From Acanthosoma haemorrhoidale (taxonomy: Eukaryota > Arthropoda > Insecta > Hemiptera > Acanthosomatidae), in assembly GCA_930367205.1 (NCBI GenBank), contig OV884009.1, positions 79,195,189 through 79,259,188 of the forward strand: DNA of 64,000 nucleotides, in the 5' to 3' direction. Made by a program: the position numbers and the translations under genes. The stretch's first letter is position 1, and every line of letters begins with the position of its first letter. This document shows positions 49,950 through 62,500 of this stretch, one piece after another. The notes under the pieces are model-generated. The model was not told the DNA's origin. It saw nothing but the letters and a program-made list of their open reading frames with translations, and did no database searches.

Positions 49950-51800
49950 GTTGTGAAAACGTCAAAGGTGAAAGGCTCACACCATTCGAAACGCGCCACC
50001 AGCATTGAGCAACCGGCAAACGTGCTATCTTGGCATCATGGACTTTATTTAATTCAACGAAAAAAACTATTACGATTTCCTTGACTCGGTTGGTTTTTAA
50101 GAAGTCAATGCAAATATTTTAGTACTTTAGTAATAGTGGCTTTTAATTTCTAGTAATTCACAATTTTTATGTAGTATGACTGGAAGTATTGTACGTAATA
50201 AACTGTAATAAGCTATTACTACATTCTAATAAGTCATATTTTCTATCTATTATAAACTAAAATTTGTGTAGGTTTTTTAATTTTGAATTTAACGTTTTTA
50301 AATTCGTCAAAAATGCAATTTTCATGCACAGATTCAAACCAAAATGAAATATTTTAGATTGGTGAGTTGAACGTTTTTTGGTGTGCTTTCATCACGTTTT
50401 CACATCTATTACAACTATGTCACTTTCGTCAAATTATGTTATCTACGTATCTTAAAAAAAAAAACTTTCACTCCCACCTTCCTTAAAACATTTTTAAGGA
50501 CTTGTCTCAAGACAGTTTTGTTATTTACAAATCTTTTGTTACGATTTGATGTATCTATGGTCACGTATGTAGCGATTCACCATTGGCAGATATTTCTTTC
50601 TTTATTTTCTATACATATCACTTTTTGATATTGTATCTTATTATTTTTTTTGTATACACGTCTGTTAAATGCCTCTGTTCCATTTAAAATCTATTTATCT
50701 TTATATTTTACCAACTATTAATATCAATTCATTAATTATCCTAGCTAATTATATCCACCAGATTTTTTATATTTATTCTTTTGCACTAATTCTTACCCAT
50801 CACATTCAACTAACTATGTGTACTACACAAGGCAGTAGGTTGTGATATTGTTACCATCCCCCGCTCTCAAAACTTTATTTTCTGGTACATCCTAGAATTT
50901 CTTTTGCGTTACAGAAAAGACAGAATACTACCTTTCGAAGTTGTTCAGGTCAGTTCCAAATAAAGGTTTTTTTTTTTTTCGTCATTATAAATTCGAGACG
51001 GTGAGGCGGTTATTGTAATTGTTGTTCGCTAAAAAAAAAAAAATCAAGTCATTTGAACTCGATCTGGAACCGCTGAAGCTTTGTAAAAGTTGTGGCCAAT
51101 TTGAAACAATTCACGGGGTATTAGCTACGTTATAAAAAAAAAATATTGTTAGAACAGATTTCTCAGACTGGAGCGTACTTTGCCATCACGCTTGCTGTGA
51201 AATTTATTGGCCCGTGAGGCAGGCATGTGGAGGTATTCGTCGTTTTTGGTACGCGTATTCCAGTGCAGCTATTAGTTATTCTTGAAAACCCCGTATTTAT
51301 TTATCAATAACAATATACAAACACTGAGATAATACAGTATTGCCCTTTCATACTATTTATAAAGACATACACAGGGATATGAAGATACTTACTTATAAAG
51401 AATAAACAAGGACATGCAGAGATACAAAAAGAATATACACAAGGAATGATACAACTATAATCCAATAATAAAATAACTACTAAAACTACATAACTCAAAC
51501 TAAAATAGAATTAATATGTGAAACTAAAATATCCTCAAGATCATATGTAGGGCTCGAGAGATCTTTACTAATATTAATGATCTAGTCATTGAAGCCTTGA
51601 GCTATTTAGAAATAGCTTTACTATTTTCGTAGATCGCACAATGTATTATAATATAACACTCTCAAAAAGTAACTACCGGGCAAGCCCCGGTGACATACCA
51701 CGTCAAATCCTCATTTGAAGTCTATATGATAAAGCTTATGAATACTACATCTAATTTTAAGGCATTACTATCTTAATATTTTAAATAATCCCTTATACTA
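49950..51800. other. No gene recognised
   Basis: AT-rich intergenic sequence without supported features. Confidence 0.4.
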
Positions 51801-51809
51801 TGTATATAT

Positions 51810-52040
51810 ATTGAAACTTCTTTATTGTGATAAAATTACATATCATATTTACAATTTTCATTCACTTGCATACAGTATTAACAAACAGCCCAGAGACCCT
51901 TGTCACCTTCCTCGTATGCGAAAGAGGAAGTGGAGTTTTGGGAAGTCCCCCACGCTCCTCTCAGCCGCGTCACCGAATACGAGCCAGTTGAGGCTGGCGA
52001 AGAACGCGAGAGCCACATACGCTCAAGTTATGCTATGTAG
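51810..52040 (-). mobile_element. Jockey-type LINE 3' end, copy 3 (minus)
   Basis: The reverse complement of the 3' UTR of copies 1 and 2. It contains TTGGGAAGTCCCCCACGCTC and TCAGCCGCGTCACCG, which match 58892-59040 in opposite orientation, followed on the left by the tail part (ATATTTACAATTTTCATTCA). It carries the segment that copy 1 lacks. Confidence 0.75.
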
Positions 52041-54046
52041 TAAAACAAATACCCAGAAGTGGTCCCTAATCTGGTTTCAATAATGCACTTATACACATAT
52101 AGAGATTTTATTCAAAAGTGAAACCTTTTGAGACCTTGAAACAGAAAACGGGGGAAAAAAAAACCTGCAACTAAAATTGACTTTGCCGTATCAATATGGA
52201 TTCATACGACCAAAGCTCTGCTTGAGAATTAGGAGTGGGCACTGGTTGTCAAGGTGACAATGTGGTTATTATATTTTTCGTTTGTCCTTGCGCCTACTCA
52301 ACATGGCCGTGGTGATTTGTTTAATTGCAGAGTACCACAGGCTATAGCGAAAAACAATCGGATATTTGAATCTATAAAATATATTAAAATTTGTAATATA
52401 CTGTGGTCTGTTTGGTATTTCTGCCTGGACGCGAAGTGGTTTTGAAATCCTTAGATACACATTACAAATACATTTAATTTAACGCTTATTTCTAAAATAT
52501 GATTTATTTCAGTTCTCCGTCCGTCCAACGATGATCAATTTGTATTTTTTCTCGCATGTGAAAACGCAGCTCGTTGTTCTAAAAGATTAGCTGCTACCTG
52601 CCAGCTTTTGGTACCTAGGTTCTTATAAAAAAACACAAGTAGAGACAAAACACACCACTGTGACTTTCCCCTCTTTGTATAGAATATTTGTATAATATAA
52701 TAATACAAATTCCGCGTTAAGTTTATTTATACAATCCTTTGCAGTTTCTCCAAAAATCGTTTATTTGATTTTACATCACCAGTCAGAGTTTTGCCCATTC
52801 GGCCATCCTTAGGACTATGAATGGTACAGCAGACCAGTGGTCGTGAAAATCGGTCACTCACTAAAGTAAGCAAAAGTTACGTGCAAGATAGAAAAATACT
52901 CCAACGAATTTCGGTCTAAGAAAATTGGTACTACATAATCATCAAAAAAGCGGAGAAGAAACAGTGAACAAGGAATCGGACTTGACATTATGTAATGTTT
53001 GACTTGATATCTAATTGGCAAGCCAAGTACTGACCACATTTCGTCGGTTTGTCTGCTTTTAGGTTTTTGAGGTACTCAAGTGTCTCTAAATATCGTTTCT
53101 TCACTGTTTTTGCTTAGATACATTTACAAAATTACTATTTAACTAAAATTATTTTTTTATAGAAAAGGAATGGCCGACCCAAGGGCGTCACCAATGTTGG
53201 TTGTTTGTTGTCTCTGAACATTAAACTATGTTTGCTACACATTTATTAATTAGCTGCTCATTTCTCCACACGAGGCTGCGTGAACACTGACTAAATCCAT
53301 CCTGTAAAGAAGGAGTGGTCCACTAGGTCACAGGAACGATCAATTTGTAGTTATGTAAAGATATTTACATCGGTGAAACAAAATAATCCAAATCATGAAA
53401 AATATTGGTGTGACTGCTGACCCTCGTTATCAAATCTATTTAAACACTACTTTTGAAAGTATTCGAAACGATTAGCGGTTGACTGGAGCGTCTTGATTAG
53501 CCGATGAAGGGGCGACCACTTCTTCAGACCGTGACATTTCCCATGTTCGGCTGTCTATCAAACCCTTTGTTGGAGCAACTGAAAAGTCTTCAAAGACCCG
53601 GCGACAATATCGCCTGTAGGAAATTGCAGTGCAGTCGAGCACAAAGGCTCCTTGGTGTCTAATGAGAGAAGTTTTGAGCACGATTGTGTTCATTTGAGAG
53701 ACCCTCAATGTGAGTGCGACAGACGCCGTGTTTACTAACATTTATTTATTTATAAACACTGACGCTCGGGTGACAAATGCTTTATGAGAAGCCTGGGACT
53801 GAGCTGTAGTCGAAAAGTCGAGATGGTGGGAGGAACGAAGGCTGCGTGGAACTGGCACGTACTTGGAAATTCCATCTGCCGGCCGTGGCCTTGCCTGTGC
53901 TAATTATACTTTTTGAATTATAACAATGACTGGAGAGTAAATTCATCTAAGCGATCAAATACACAAGTTACCCTTCCAACATAGGTTTTACTCGCTACTG
54001 GGCCTTAAGGTAGGATATGAGAAAAAAACGGGTACCGAGAAGAGAG

Positions 54047-54049
<3 letters not shown>
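52041..54049. other. No confirmed gene
   Basis: A minus frame at 53472-53741 contains a stretch (SYRRYCRRVFEDFSVAPTKG) loosely like the DNA-binding helix regions of DDE transposases, but it is too weak to annotate. Nothing else is recognised. Confidence 0.3.

Positions 54050-54088
<39 letters not shown>
54050..54088 (+). repeat. (GA)n microsatellite, 39 bp
   Basis: A pure GA tract. Confidence 0.95.
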
Positions 54089-54091
<3 letters not shown>

Positions 54092-55570
54092 ATTGCAATT
54101 TCGTTATATACACTCGTGTACAATGATAAGAACAGATTGAATGCATCCTTCATTTTCTTCTTATTACCGTTAGCAATAGATATATAATTAAATGCTTTAA
54201 ATTTAAACGAAAACATGCTAAAAGCAAAGAAACCTCTATCGTAATAATAATAAATAGTAAAAGACCATTCTGATATGCTTTATCTTCTCTCTTACTAGCA
54301 GAATCTACAGGTGGAGTTTGCTTGTAATAAATATTTACATAAGGCAAGAATATACATTTGTGAACATATCGTCTTAATAAATCTTTTTTGTACAATTCTA
54401 TTTTGTTTATTAGAGGGTTTTCTGGGTAGGGATATTTTTGAAAAAATAAAAACGATGCTGAGGTTTTTTTGTAATTTGACGTGCTCTTTGAGCTCCGAAC
54501 CGGGCATGCGTGACTGGTCGAATACCCTGTTTATACATTGACATTTTATGTTTAGTATTTTCACAACTAAATAACTTTGTACTTTTTTACTGAATAACAT
54601 AAATAAATACATCAACTAAATAAAAATATATACAAAATGAAGTAAATCAAGAGACGCGGAACTATGCATAAGTTGTTTGAATACTTATTAAATGATTGTG
54701 GAAAAATTACTGTGTGTCACTGAAACACCTCCGTCACTGAATTTTTTTTTTTTTAATAAATGAAAAAAAATGTATATAGCTAAATTTTAATAAAATAAAA
54801 CTTATCGTTTTGTAGAGTAACACTCAAACAGAGACATTTATATATTGGTATTTACATTACGTTAGAACTAGATTTTCAAAAAATAAAATAAAAATTGTAG
54901 TATTTTCCATATCTTGTTTTGCCTATTCAGGCATCCTCAGGACTACAACTCAGAACAAGAAATGTAAATTTACATGTAAAGTAAATAGAAGATGTATCAA
55001 TAAAAAAAATCTAGTAGATATTTTTTTTAAAGCTAATAGTTTATATTAATTATAATATAAATACCGAAAACAAATCTATTTGAATCGGCTCGCATGAGAT
55101 CGAATACGAGATTTCTATTTTTAATTTATTTTTCGTTACAGCATTATTCCCCAAGCAAGGAGAAACATTTAGAATACCATAAATTAAATATCATCTGAGG
55201 AAGGACTCTTGAGGTCTTAAAAGTTAGCGAAACGAGTCCGTCTTTTTTTCACGTTTAATATTTTATTCCATACTTCCCACTATTGTTTTTAAAACAGAAA
55301 CTAATCTGCATGTTTCAAGGTTGTGGCGTGTGCTTTTAAAATTTCATATTAATTAACTATTAAAAGAGAAAAACTCACGTTTCCTGTGTATAACGCACTA
55401 TTTTATTGAAAATGTTTTGCGTCCGGTTAACAAATCGACTTTTTCATCATATTCATCATATAATCTATCATCATATTCAATGTGTCACTAATAAGCAATA
55501 TTATTTCATTTTTATTATGTACGGCCAATAAATATTGAAGACATTTTAAGTGAAATTACTAAATAGCAAT
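54089..55570. other. AT-rich; repeat fragments with the GCCTATTCAGGCATC motif
   Basis: TTTTGCCTATTCAGGCATCC at 54917-54936 and a diverged, opposite copy (CTGAGGAAGGACTCTTGAGG...GCGAAACGAG) at 55196-55245 are members of a motif family shared with 30750 and 55925. I see no coding content. Confidence 0.4.
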
Positions 55571-55708
55571 GTCAAAAAACACAAATGTTTCAAAAGAAGG
55601 GTCGACGGTCTTCCGAATTTTTTATTTTAGTTTTTACATTGGTCGAAGTTTCAAGCATAATTCTTGTTATATGATTTTAACCAAAAACTAACCGTATTTA
55701 TATTGCGC

Positions 55709-56190
55709 ACTGTGACCATTTTAAATCGATTGAGTCATTTTCACAACCCTCTTCGCAGAACGTACATACAAACGATTAGTATAGTATGTATATGAATAAT
55801 ATTACATCGAATCAACACTCCAAAAAGAGGCACCTGATTTTTAAAAAGATCATGAAAAACACAAATTTTTCAGAAGAAGGCTCTACAGTCTTCCGAATTT
55901 TTATTTTAGTTTTTACATTGGTCGAAGTTTCGCCTTTTCAGGCATCCATCATAGTATTCATTATCATTCTTTTATCAAATACCGAACTGATACACTCCCG
56001 TTTGTATAATTTTGTTTCTTTTACGAATCGTGGGGAGAAAAGACTTGTACTGAATAGACAAAGCGTTGACCAATGCAAAACAATAATAAAAATTTTGAAA
56101 ATCTGTAGAGCCCTGTTTTGAAAAATTTTCACATGCTTGATTCATGCTGGGGTTGTGAAAATTATTTGATTTAAAATGGTTAAGGTGGGA
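55709..56190. mobile_element. Foldback element with a duplicated arm segment
   Basis: The left arm (55709-55935) and right arm (56045-56190) are inverted: ACCATTTTAAATC, TTTTCACAACCC, GGCTCTACAG and TTTTACATTGGTCGAAG each have complementary partners in reverse order. The left arm carries about 85 bp without a partner. A further copy of 55858-55932 lies to the left at 55579-55653 (about 75 bp), so the region grew by nested copying. The open frame across it is accidental. Confidence 0.65.
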
Positions 56191-58540
56191 AATCTAAATA
56201 AAATGCTATAACAGGAATAATAGAGAAAAAAATTGACGTGAACAATTTTAATATTTAATATTTAAATTTCCGAACGTTTCACCCTGGTCAAGGAGACATG
56301 ATATTGTTTATTTACTTTTTATGAATGTTATTTCTTTTATATGTATTTCAAAAAAATATATTTCATGATAGCAATAAAAGTTAATTTGTTATTAGACAAA
56401 AACTAGGCCAATCCGACTAAGTAATTAAATAGATAACTCTTAATAACCTTCCACTAAAACTCATTCCCACAAAAGTACAGACTAGATGACATGGAAAAAT
56501 TAAAAAAAAAATTATTTTAATTAATGATTTAATTTATTTTGCGTTACACGTAAGTAATAAGCATATGTTTTTAATTACTGACGTAATTGTAGCTTAACAT
56601 TATTCTATTTAAGCTTTTTTTTCTGGTTGTGTGAGGATATGGTGAGATATGGCCTGAGGATGGATTCCGAAACGTAGTAAGAAACTAATGAGTAATGTGA
56701 AAATTCGGGAAGGATATTATTTATCTACATCTTTTAAACATAATTAATTTTCGTATCTTTCAAAAGATCATTTATATATATCTTTTTTTGTATCATGCCA
56801 AAAACAATAGTGTCGCTATTTTATTAATTTATTGTGTCTAGATTATAATAAATAGATGTCGAATATGGCACGAAATCTGAAAAGGTTGCCGACCCCATTT
56901 CTAGTGGATAAGGCACTAAACTGAGCTCGGGTTCACGGTCGGAAAAGTTTATTTTCTGTCCAACTGGCCGCCTGTCAAATTTGAGGTCAAAACTCCCTCA
57001 AGAAGCTAAACAAGTCTCTGAAATCAGGTTACCTAACTAATTACGGACTGTTATCATCGATACGTCAATACAGGCTGACTCTCCCTTCGGGGTCGGCAAT
57101 AGCTTCACGCATTTCTCCGCCAATTAGATCGTGGACACGGTTGATGTCTGTCAGCGTTGCTTGTTGTTACCCGATGTTGAAGGGTTCATTGTAGAAAAGA
57201 GAAATAAGGCAAATTGAACGAAACGTTCTGAGAAATATGTGACGACACCACCTCCCTCGATGACATCATGGGCTTTCGCGCGAGTCTGCTTTCATCTGGT
57301 AACTCAACAGTTCAACTCTCAGTAAAGTAAACAGCTCTCTTATTAACTCTGTGACTCGGAAAGCCTGAGTAATGACAGTTCTAATGATGGTTTAACCAGT
57401 TTCCAGCTAAGACAGTTTCAAAAGCAACCAGGACAGGCAGACAAACACAGCGGTGAAAGATTCTGGCTTTGGCATAATAAGACAATGGAGTCCTGAAAAA
57501 ACCTGAAATGAGCCCCCACGTGGAAAAATCTTTTTCGAAATATGTTAACGATAAACTGACGTGACTGATTGTACGTCGATACAACTAAATAACGAATCAT
57601 AAAAAATGTTATACACGTTTACTCCAAATCATCCAGGGACTGGTTAACCGGGTTGCTGCTTAACCGTATCTGAAAAAAAAACCATGATCACAAAGCGTTC
57701 AAGCGTCGCGAGTGAAGAACGAATATGTGTGACCCATCTTCAGGATGTGCTCGTCATCATTGGCGAAAAAACCAGACGACACTTCATGGCTGTAGGTTTG
57801 TTACTTAAGTATGAAAAAGTTTTCTTTCCTAATTTTTTTTTATTTTTGTAATAATAATATATTGTAGCTAATATTAAAAAAACAACAACATTATAATTAA
57901 AAAACATAGAAAGGCCATTGTCTTTCGTCAATCGACCTCATCGCTACAAACTCATTAACCACAGGAATCTAATAATATAACTGAATAGAAACAGGAACTA
58001 AATGTTGTGCCAACAAAATGTGTGAGCCAACAATAGAAATCGCATATTTAATGATGTAGATTTCTTTGGCCAATGTATTAGCTATATATAATTCATTATA
58101 TTTATGAAAATTAAATGGATTTTCATTGTTTGAGAAATAAAATAGACAATTTTTAAATAAAAAAAAGATCAGATTTTTTCAAAATAATTAGTAAATACTA
58201 AAGGTACTCTAACTGAAACTTTACTGAAGCTTCTCCAGCTTTATATAGCTTTGAAGCTTCACTTGACTATTTGAAATGACTATCAAGACAAGGGTTCGAT
58301 TCCTCGCAACCCAGGGATGGGTTTGGCCGAGGCACATTTATCTACAAGTGCGATGTGGCCAACACATCTGTTTTTTGGAGCCGGAACTCAGATTCGGAGG
58401 AGTTAGTTGGAAATGATTAAATAATACCTCGTGAAACAAGAATCGTTATTTGTTTAAAAGTGACTTTTTCGACAAGAGTCGACTCGCTCTACATAGTACG
58501 AATTGTAATATACTTTATTTTATTTGCAACTACTAATCTA
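56191..58540. other. No gene; scattered repeat scraps
   Basis: Motif-family scraps lie at 56276-56310 and 56645-56680. AAAAGGTTGCCGACCCC at 56888-56904 is the complement of a common hAT-type terminal sequence. On the minus strand 57170-57070 reads TDINRVHDLIGGEMREAIAD before a stop, protein-like but unidentified. A B-box-like GGGTTCGATTCC at 58288 has no partner A box that I can find. Confidence 0.35.
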
Positions 58541-58544
58541 CAAA

Positions 58545-59172
58545 GTTATACTTAAACCAATCTGGACATACGGAATAGAGCTATGGAGGACAGCAAAAAA
58601 GTCGAACATCAAGCGTATCCAATCTTTTCAATCAAAAGTCCTGAGAACAATAGTAAATGCCCCTTATTATGTCAGCAACTAAACCCTTCGTAACGAGCTT
58701 AATGTACCCTACATTCTAGAACTCATCCCTTCCAAGTCCAACCACCCTAATTCTGTAGCACAGTCATTGCACTGCACCACTCATCCCTATAATCCTCCTC
58801 GGAGAATGAAACGGCAGTGGCCTCGTGACCTGCTGTAATCGCGTGACAGTGGGAGTCCTGGCAATGGCCAGTTTCTCCAATCATGTCCTGAGCGTCTGTG
58901 GCTTTCGCGCACTTGGTCAGTCTCCACTGGCTAGTATCCGGTGACGCGGCTGACGGAGGAGCGTGGGGGACTTCCCAAGACTCCGCTTTCCCTTCGCATG
59001 TGGACTTTGGAGGCCTCTGGGCTGTCTGTAAATATTGTATGAATGAGCGAGTGAATGATGAATTGTAAATATGGTATGAGTGAGAGCATTTATCTCAATT
59101 ACTCATTGCCTAGTAAGGCAGATTGTAATTTTAGCACAACAAAGGATTTTATAATAAAAAAAAAAAAAATTG
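58545..59172 (+). mobile_element. 5'-truncated Jockey-type LINE, copy 2
   Basis: ILKPIWTYGIELWRTAKKSN, then RTIVNAPYY, as in copy 1, with an in-frame stop after YYVSN and a small deletion after ELIPSK. The 3' UTR includes a roughly 148-bp segment (58892-59040) absent from copy 1 and present in copy 3. It ends in an A-rich tract at 59156-59169. Confidence 0.85.
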
Positions 59173-59409
59173 ATTTGCTCATTTTGTATATTACTCAACG
59201 ATGGTGTCACTTTTCAATAATACTTTCTTATTGTTATTTTACACATTTTAGTTAAATGCTATATATTGTATTGTTAACTTGTTTGTGCTATTGGTATTTT
59301 ATACATCTTAATGTGTTTTATATATATTTATGTATTATACTTGTAAATTAACATTTATTATGTCCATGGAACTGAGAAGTATATGGCTTGTTGCATCGTT
59401 TTTGAGCAG

Positions 59410-59585
59410 CCAGACATTTTTTTTTTTTTTCCCCAAATTTTAATTCAAAATAAATAATTTTTCGATTTACATTTTTTTCCTCGTGCTGCATTCGAAGGAG
59501 TGCATAATTATAATACATTATCTTTTTGAAGTTAAAAGTCAAGAAAAAACACATACACACACTAGGCAGCCTGACTTCCTGGGCC
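59410..59585 (-). mobile_element. Retroposon 3' end (second copy of the 36120-36345 family)
   Basis: Poly-T at 59417-59430 (poly-A on the minus strand) is followed by a CTGCATTCGAAGGAGTG block like that at 36236-36262. The similarity is visible but diverged. Confidence 0.4.
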
Positions 59586-62500
59586 AAATTCCTAACTACG
59601 CCCTTGATTCATAGAGACACTCCAAGAGCAACAACACGTTTCTGATCCACTGCCAGGGACAGCGTAAGGAATTGCGTTTAAATCGCAACAGTTTCGCGGA
59701 ATAGATTTATTTTCAGAACTTTTGTGGTATAACTTCGTATTCCCCGCTGTTTCGGAACGGGGATTTTTAGCTGTTGTGCAAAGTGGTGACATTGTGACCT
59801 ACAATTACTGTTTAAATAAGTGAGCTCATAAAGTGGTTTGTCCCCTCAAAAGTAAAAAGTCCATATTAACCAGTGTTATAATCACTCTTTATAATAATAC
59901 TATTTGTATTGATAGCGTAAAATAGCATTAAAAAAAAAAAATTGTGACATTAAAAAACATTACAAATTTTACAATTAAAGTTACCTAGTGTTCTATAATC
60001 GGAATGTTGTCATATTATTAACAGGTATTTAGTTTTTAGTCAATTATTAACATATCAATTGAAATAAAACCCTTTGTTGTCCGTAAACAATCAGAAAAGA
60101 ATATGTCGATTTCGCACGTATAAGCCGATCGAATCAGGTGTGTAAAAATTAGTATTTTTTGAGACCTCTGCGAAGGACTATAATATAATTTGGAGTTGAT
60201 TGTGTTAGTGTAAATTTATTTTTTTTAATCAGTTTATTTCAAATATTTACATAATGAAAATTATCTCATCATAATATGCAATGCACTTAGTATAAAAAGA
60301 GATACATCACTGCTCTTGATTATGAATAAAATCATGCTAGCAATATTTGGATTCTCACCTTACATTTGTCTATAAATATTGTAGTATCACTTTTAAAATA
60401 TACGTAATATAATCAGCTTCGGATACGTCGTACAACTTAGCTACTGTAATGGACCTTAGTTTATCAAATATTATTCCTTGAAACTTATTTAAGACTATTA
60501 AGCTAATATTAGCACGACTGACTAAGCTCCAACTAGTAGTATGTTGGTAGTAAGTTAGTTAGTATAATTTCTGATACTTACCGAGCTGGATTTGATTTTT
60601 TCCTATCACGATCGTGATTCTCCGAAAATCGGGTGTATTTCTAAGTTCGGATCAACTCGATTCACACCGAACCTTTACAAGCACCATGTACCATCACCGA
60701 GATTCGGCTAAAACTGGACGTCGGGTGGCTGGGGCCAGAGTATTTGTTGACAGAGAAATTTTCCTCGAAGTACACCGTACTCCTAGCGAAATCGTTCGCT
60801 ACAAGCCAGGACACGGCTTTTGAGACAACGCTCTCGAATAAGACCATTCGTAATCTATCATTATAAACTAGATGAACCTAGGACCGGTTGCCTCGGTTTC
60901 CTTATCAGATCAAAGAAGAAATGGCAACAGAGTTTCCCGAGGGGGACTAGTGATGGAAAATCGTCAAGTGAAGGTATCGCGGGAATATGCATACATAATG
61001 TATAAAAAAAAGGCTTATACATATTCAAATAAAAAAATAAAAAAACGCTACTTCCTGCATATTTTTTTGTTTTGTCAAATATATTCCTTCATAATTTAAA
61101 ATATTAAAAGATTCATACCCAAGTCTCCAATGTCAATTTTTTTTAAACTTATTGAAACACCCCGGGGAAAAACTACAATCGTGGTCACTTAAAACCACCA
61201 TTTCAACAAATGAATGAAAATATGCTCAATAGCTGAAATATTTGCATAAAAATACTTAAACTTATTTGAAACGTATTAAATGATTGGTTGCTATTGTTGG
61301 CTCTTAAAACTTTATTTTTGTCGTTAGCGTCTGAGGGTCCTTAGCGTTGCGGAAAAAAAATCATATCTTTAAATCTCAAATAACTTCTGTGACTGCCACT
61401 TGAGAAATCTTTAATGTTACGGGCCTGACTATTTACAAAGCGTTAACAAACTTAAAATGAATGCTTGCTCACATCTTCGTGAATCCCCTCCCTTATTCGA
61501 CCTAAAGACGTAAAATTTTACATTGGGTGTCATTTAATGTCTTAACATAATAAATACTGATGTCTCCATAAAAGATGTTAAGCATCATTAATTATACAAA
61601 TACAAAATATATGTTTGTATTACTTTGACTAGGTGATCACCATAAACAATAATGATCTAGAGGTTGTAATTAATAATGTATAATTTTTGTTCTATATGTC
61701 TAAACTATAATTACAAAAATTCATTAAAACTTTTCATCAAAATTATGATTGCAATTTATTTTTTTTTTTCATTGAAATTTCAAATAGGAGGATATTTTGG
61801 TTGGGGGCTATTAATCTCCGGATGATCCTATTAATAAAAGAGGCCAGTAATTAAAATGGTATTAACAGCCGTAACGGACCCCTTAATTATGAACCCGGCT
61901 TGAATTTTTTTTTTAATAAGAAGGTTTATTACGTACGTATCTTAGAAGTCAGCTAAGTGAGATCTGTCTTACAATGATGTTAGGTAGTCTTGAATTTATT
62001 ATTTATTTATACCATTTCTGGTTTAAAAAACTGAAAAAAACATCTACATAGAAAAAATATATTAATATAAACTTGTCCTTGACAGTTGCTTATTATTTTA
62101 GTTATTTTCGGACTAAGCTGTTGCTTATAGAATTATATTTTAACAAATTTTGATGTCGAAGTAACCAATACAAAGAAAAAAGTACAGACAAACACCCTAA
62201 ATTATTGTTCATCTTTGAATGTATTCTTAATCGTGGCAGAGATAAAACTACTTCAAGTTATCTAGTTCAATAATAAGATTTACTGAATATAATAAGAAAT
62301 ACATGTATTTACTATTAAATTATTAAACACTGAATATGCTCGATATTGAGTATGCAGCTCACAGATATGCAAAAGAGTGGGCCATGACAGGGACTGGTAG
62401 AGGGTGATGCGCTCTTCAGTGGTCAATCTTTTTTTCTAAAATACATATGTGTACTCGAAAATTCTTGCTCTTCCCTTTATAAACATTGAATATTTGGTGA

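Noticed and set aside
53472..53741. Transposase DNA-binding domain on the minus strand
   Set aside because: Only a loose resemblance over about 20 residues and no DDE part.
55786..56121. 111-codon open frame
   Set aside because: It runs through the arms and loop of a foldback element and has no protein-like composition beyond that.
58280..58310. tRNA gene or tRNA-derived SINE (GGTTCGATTCC B box)
   Set aside because: No A box at the right distance and no cloverleaf that I can fold. The similar motif at about 49340 (minus) also lacks an A box.
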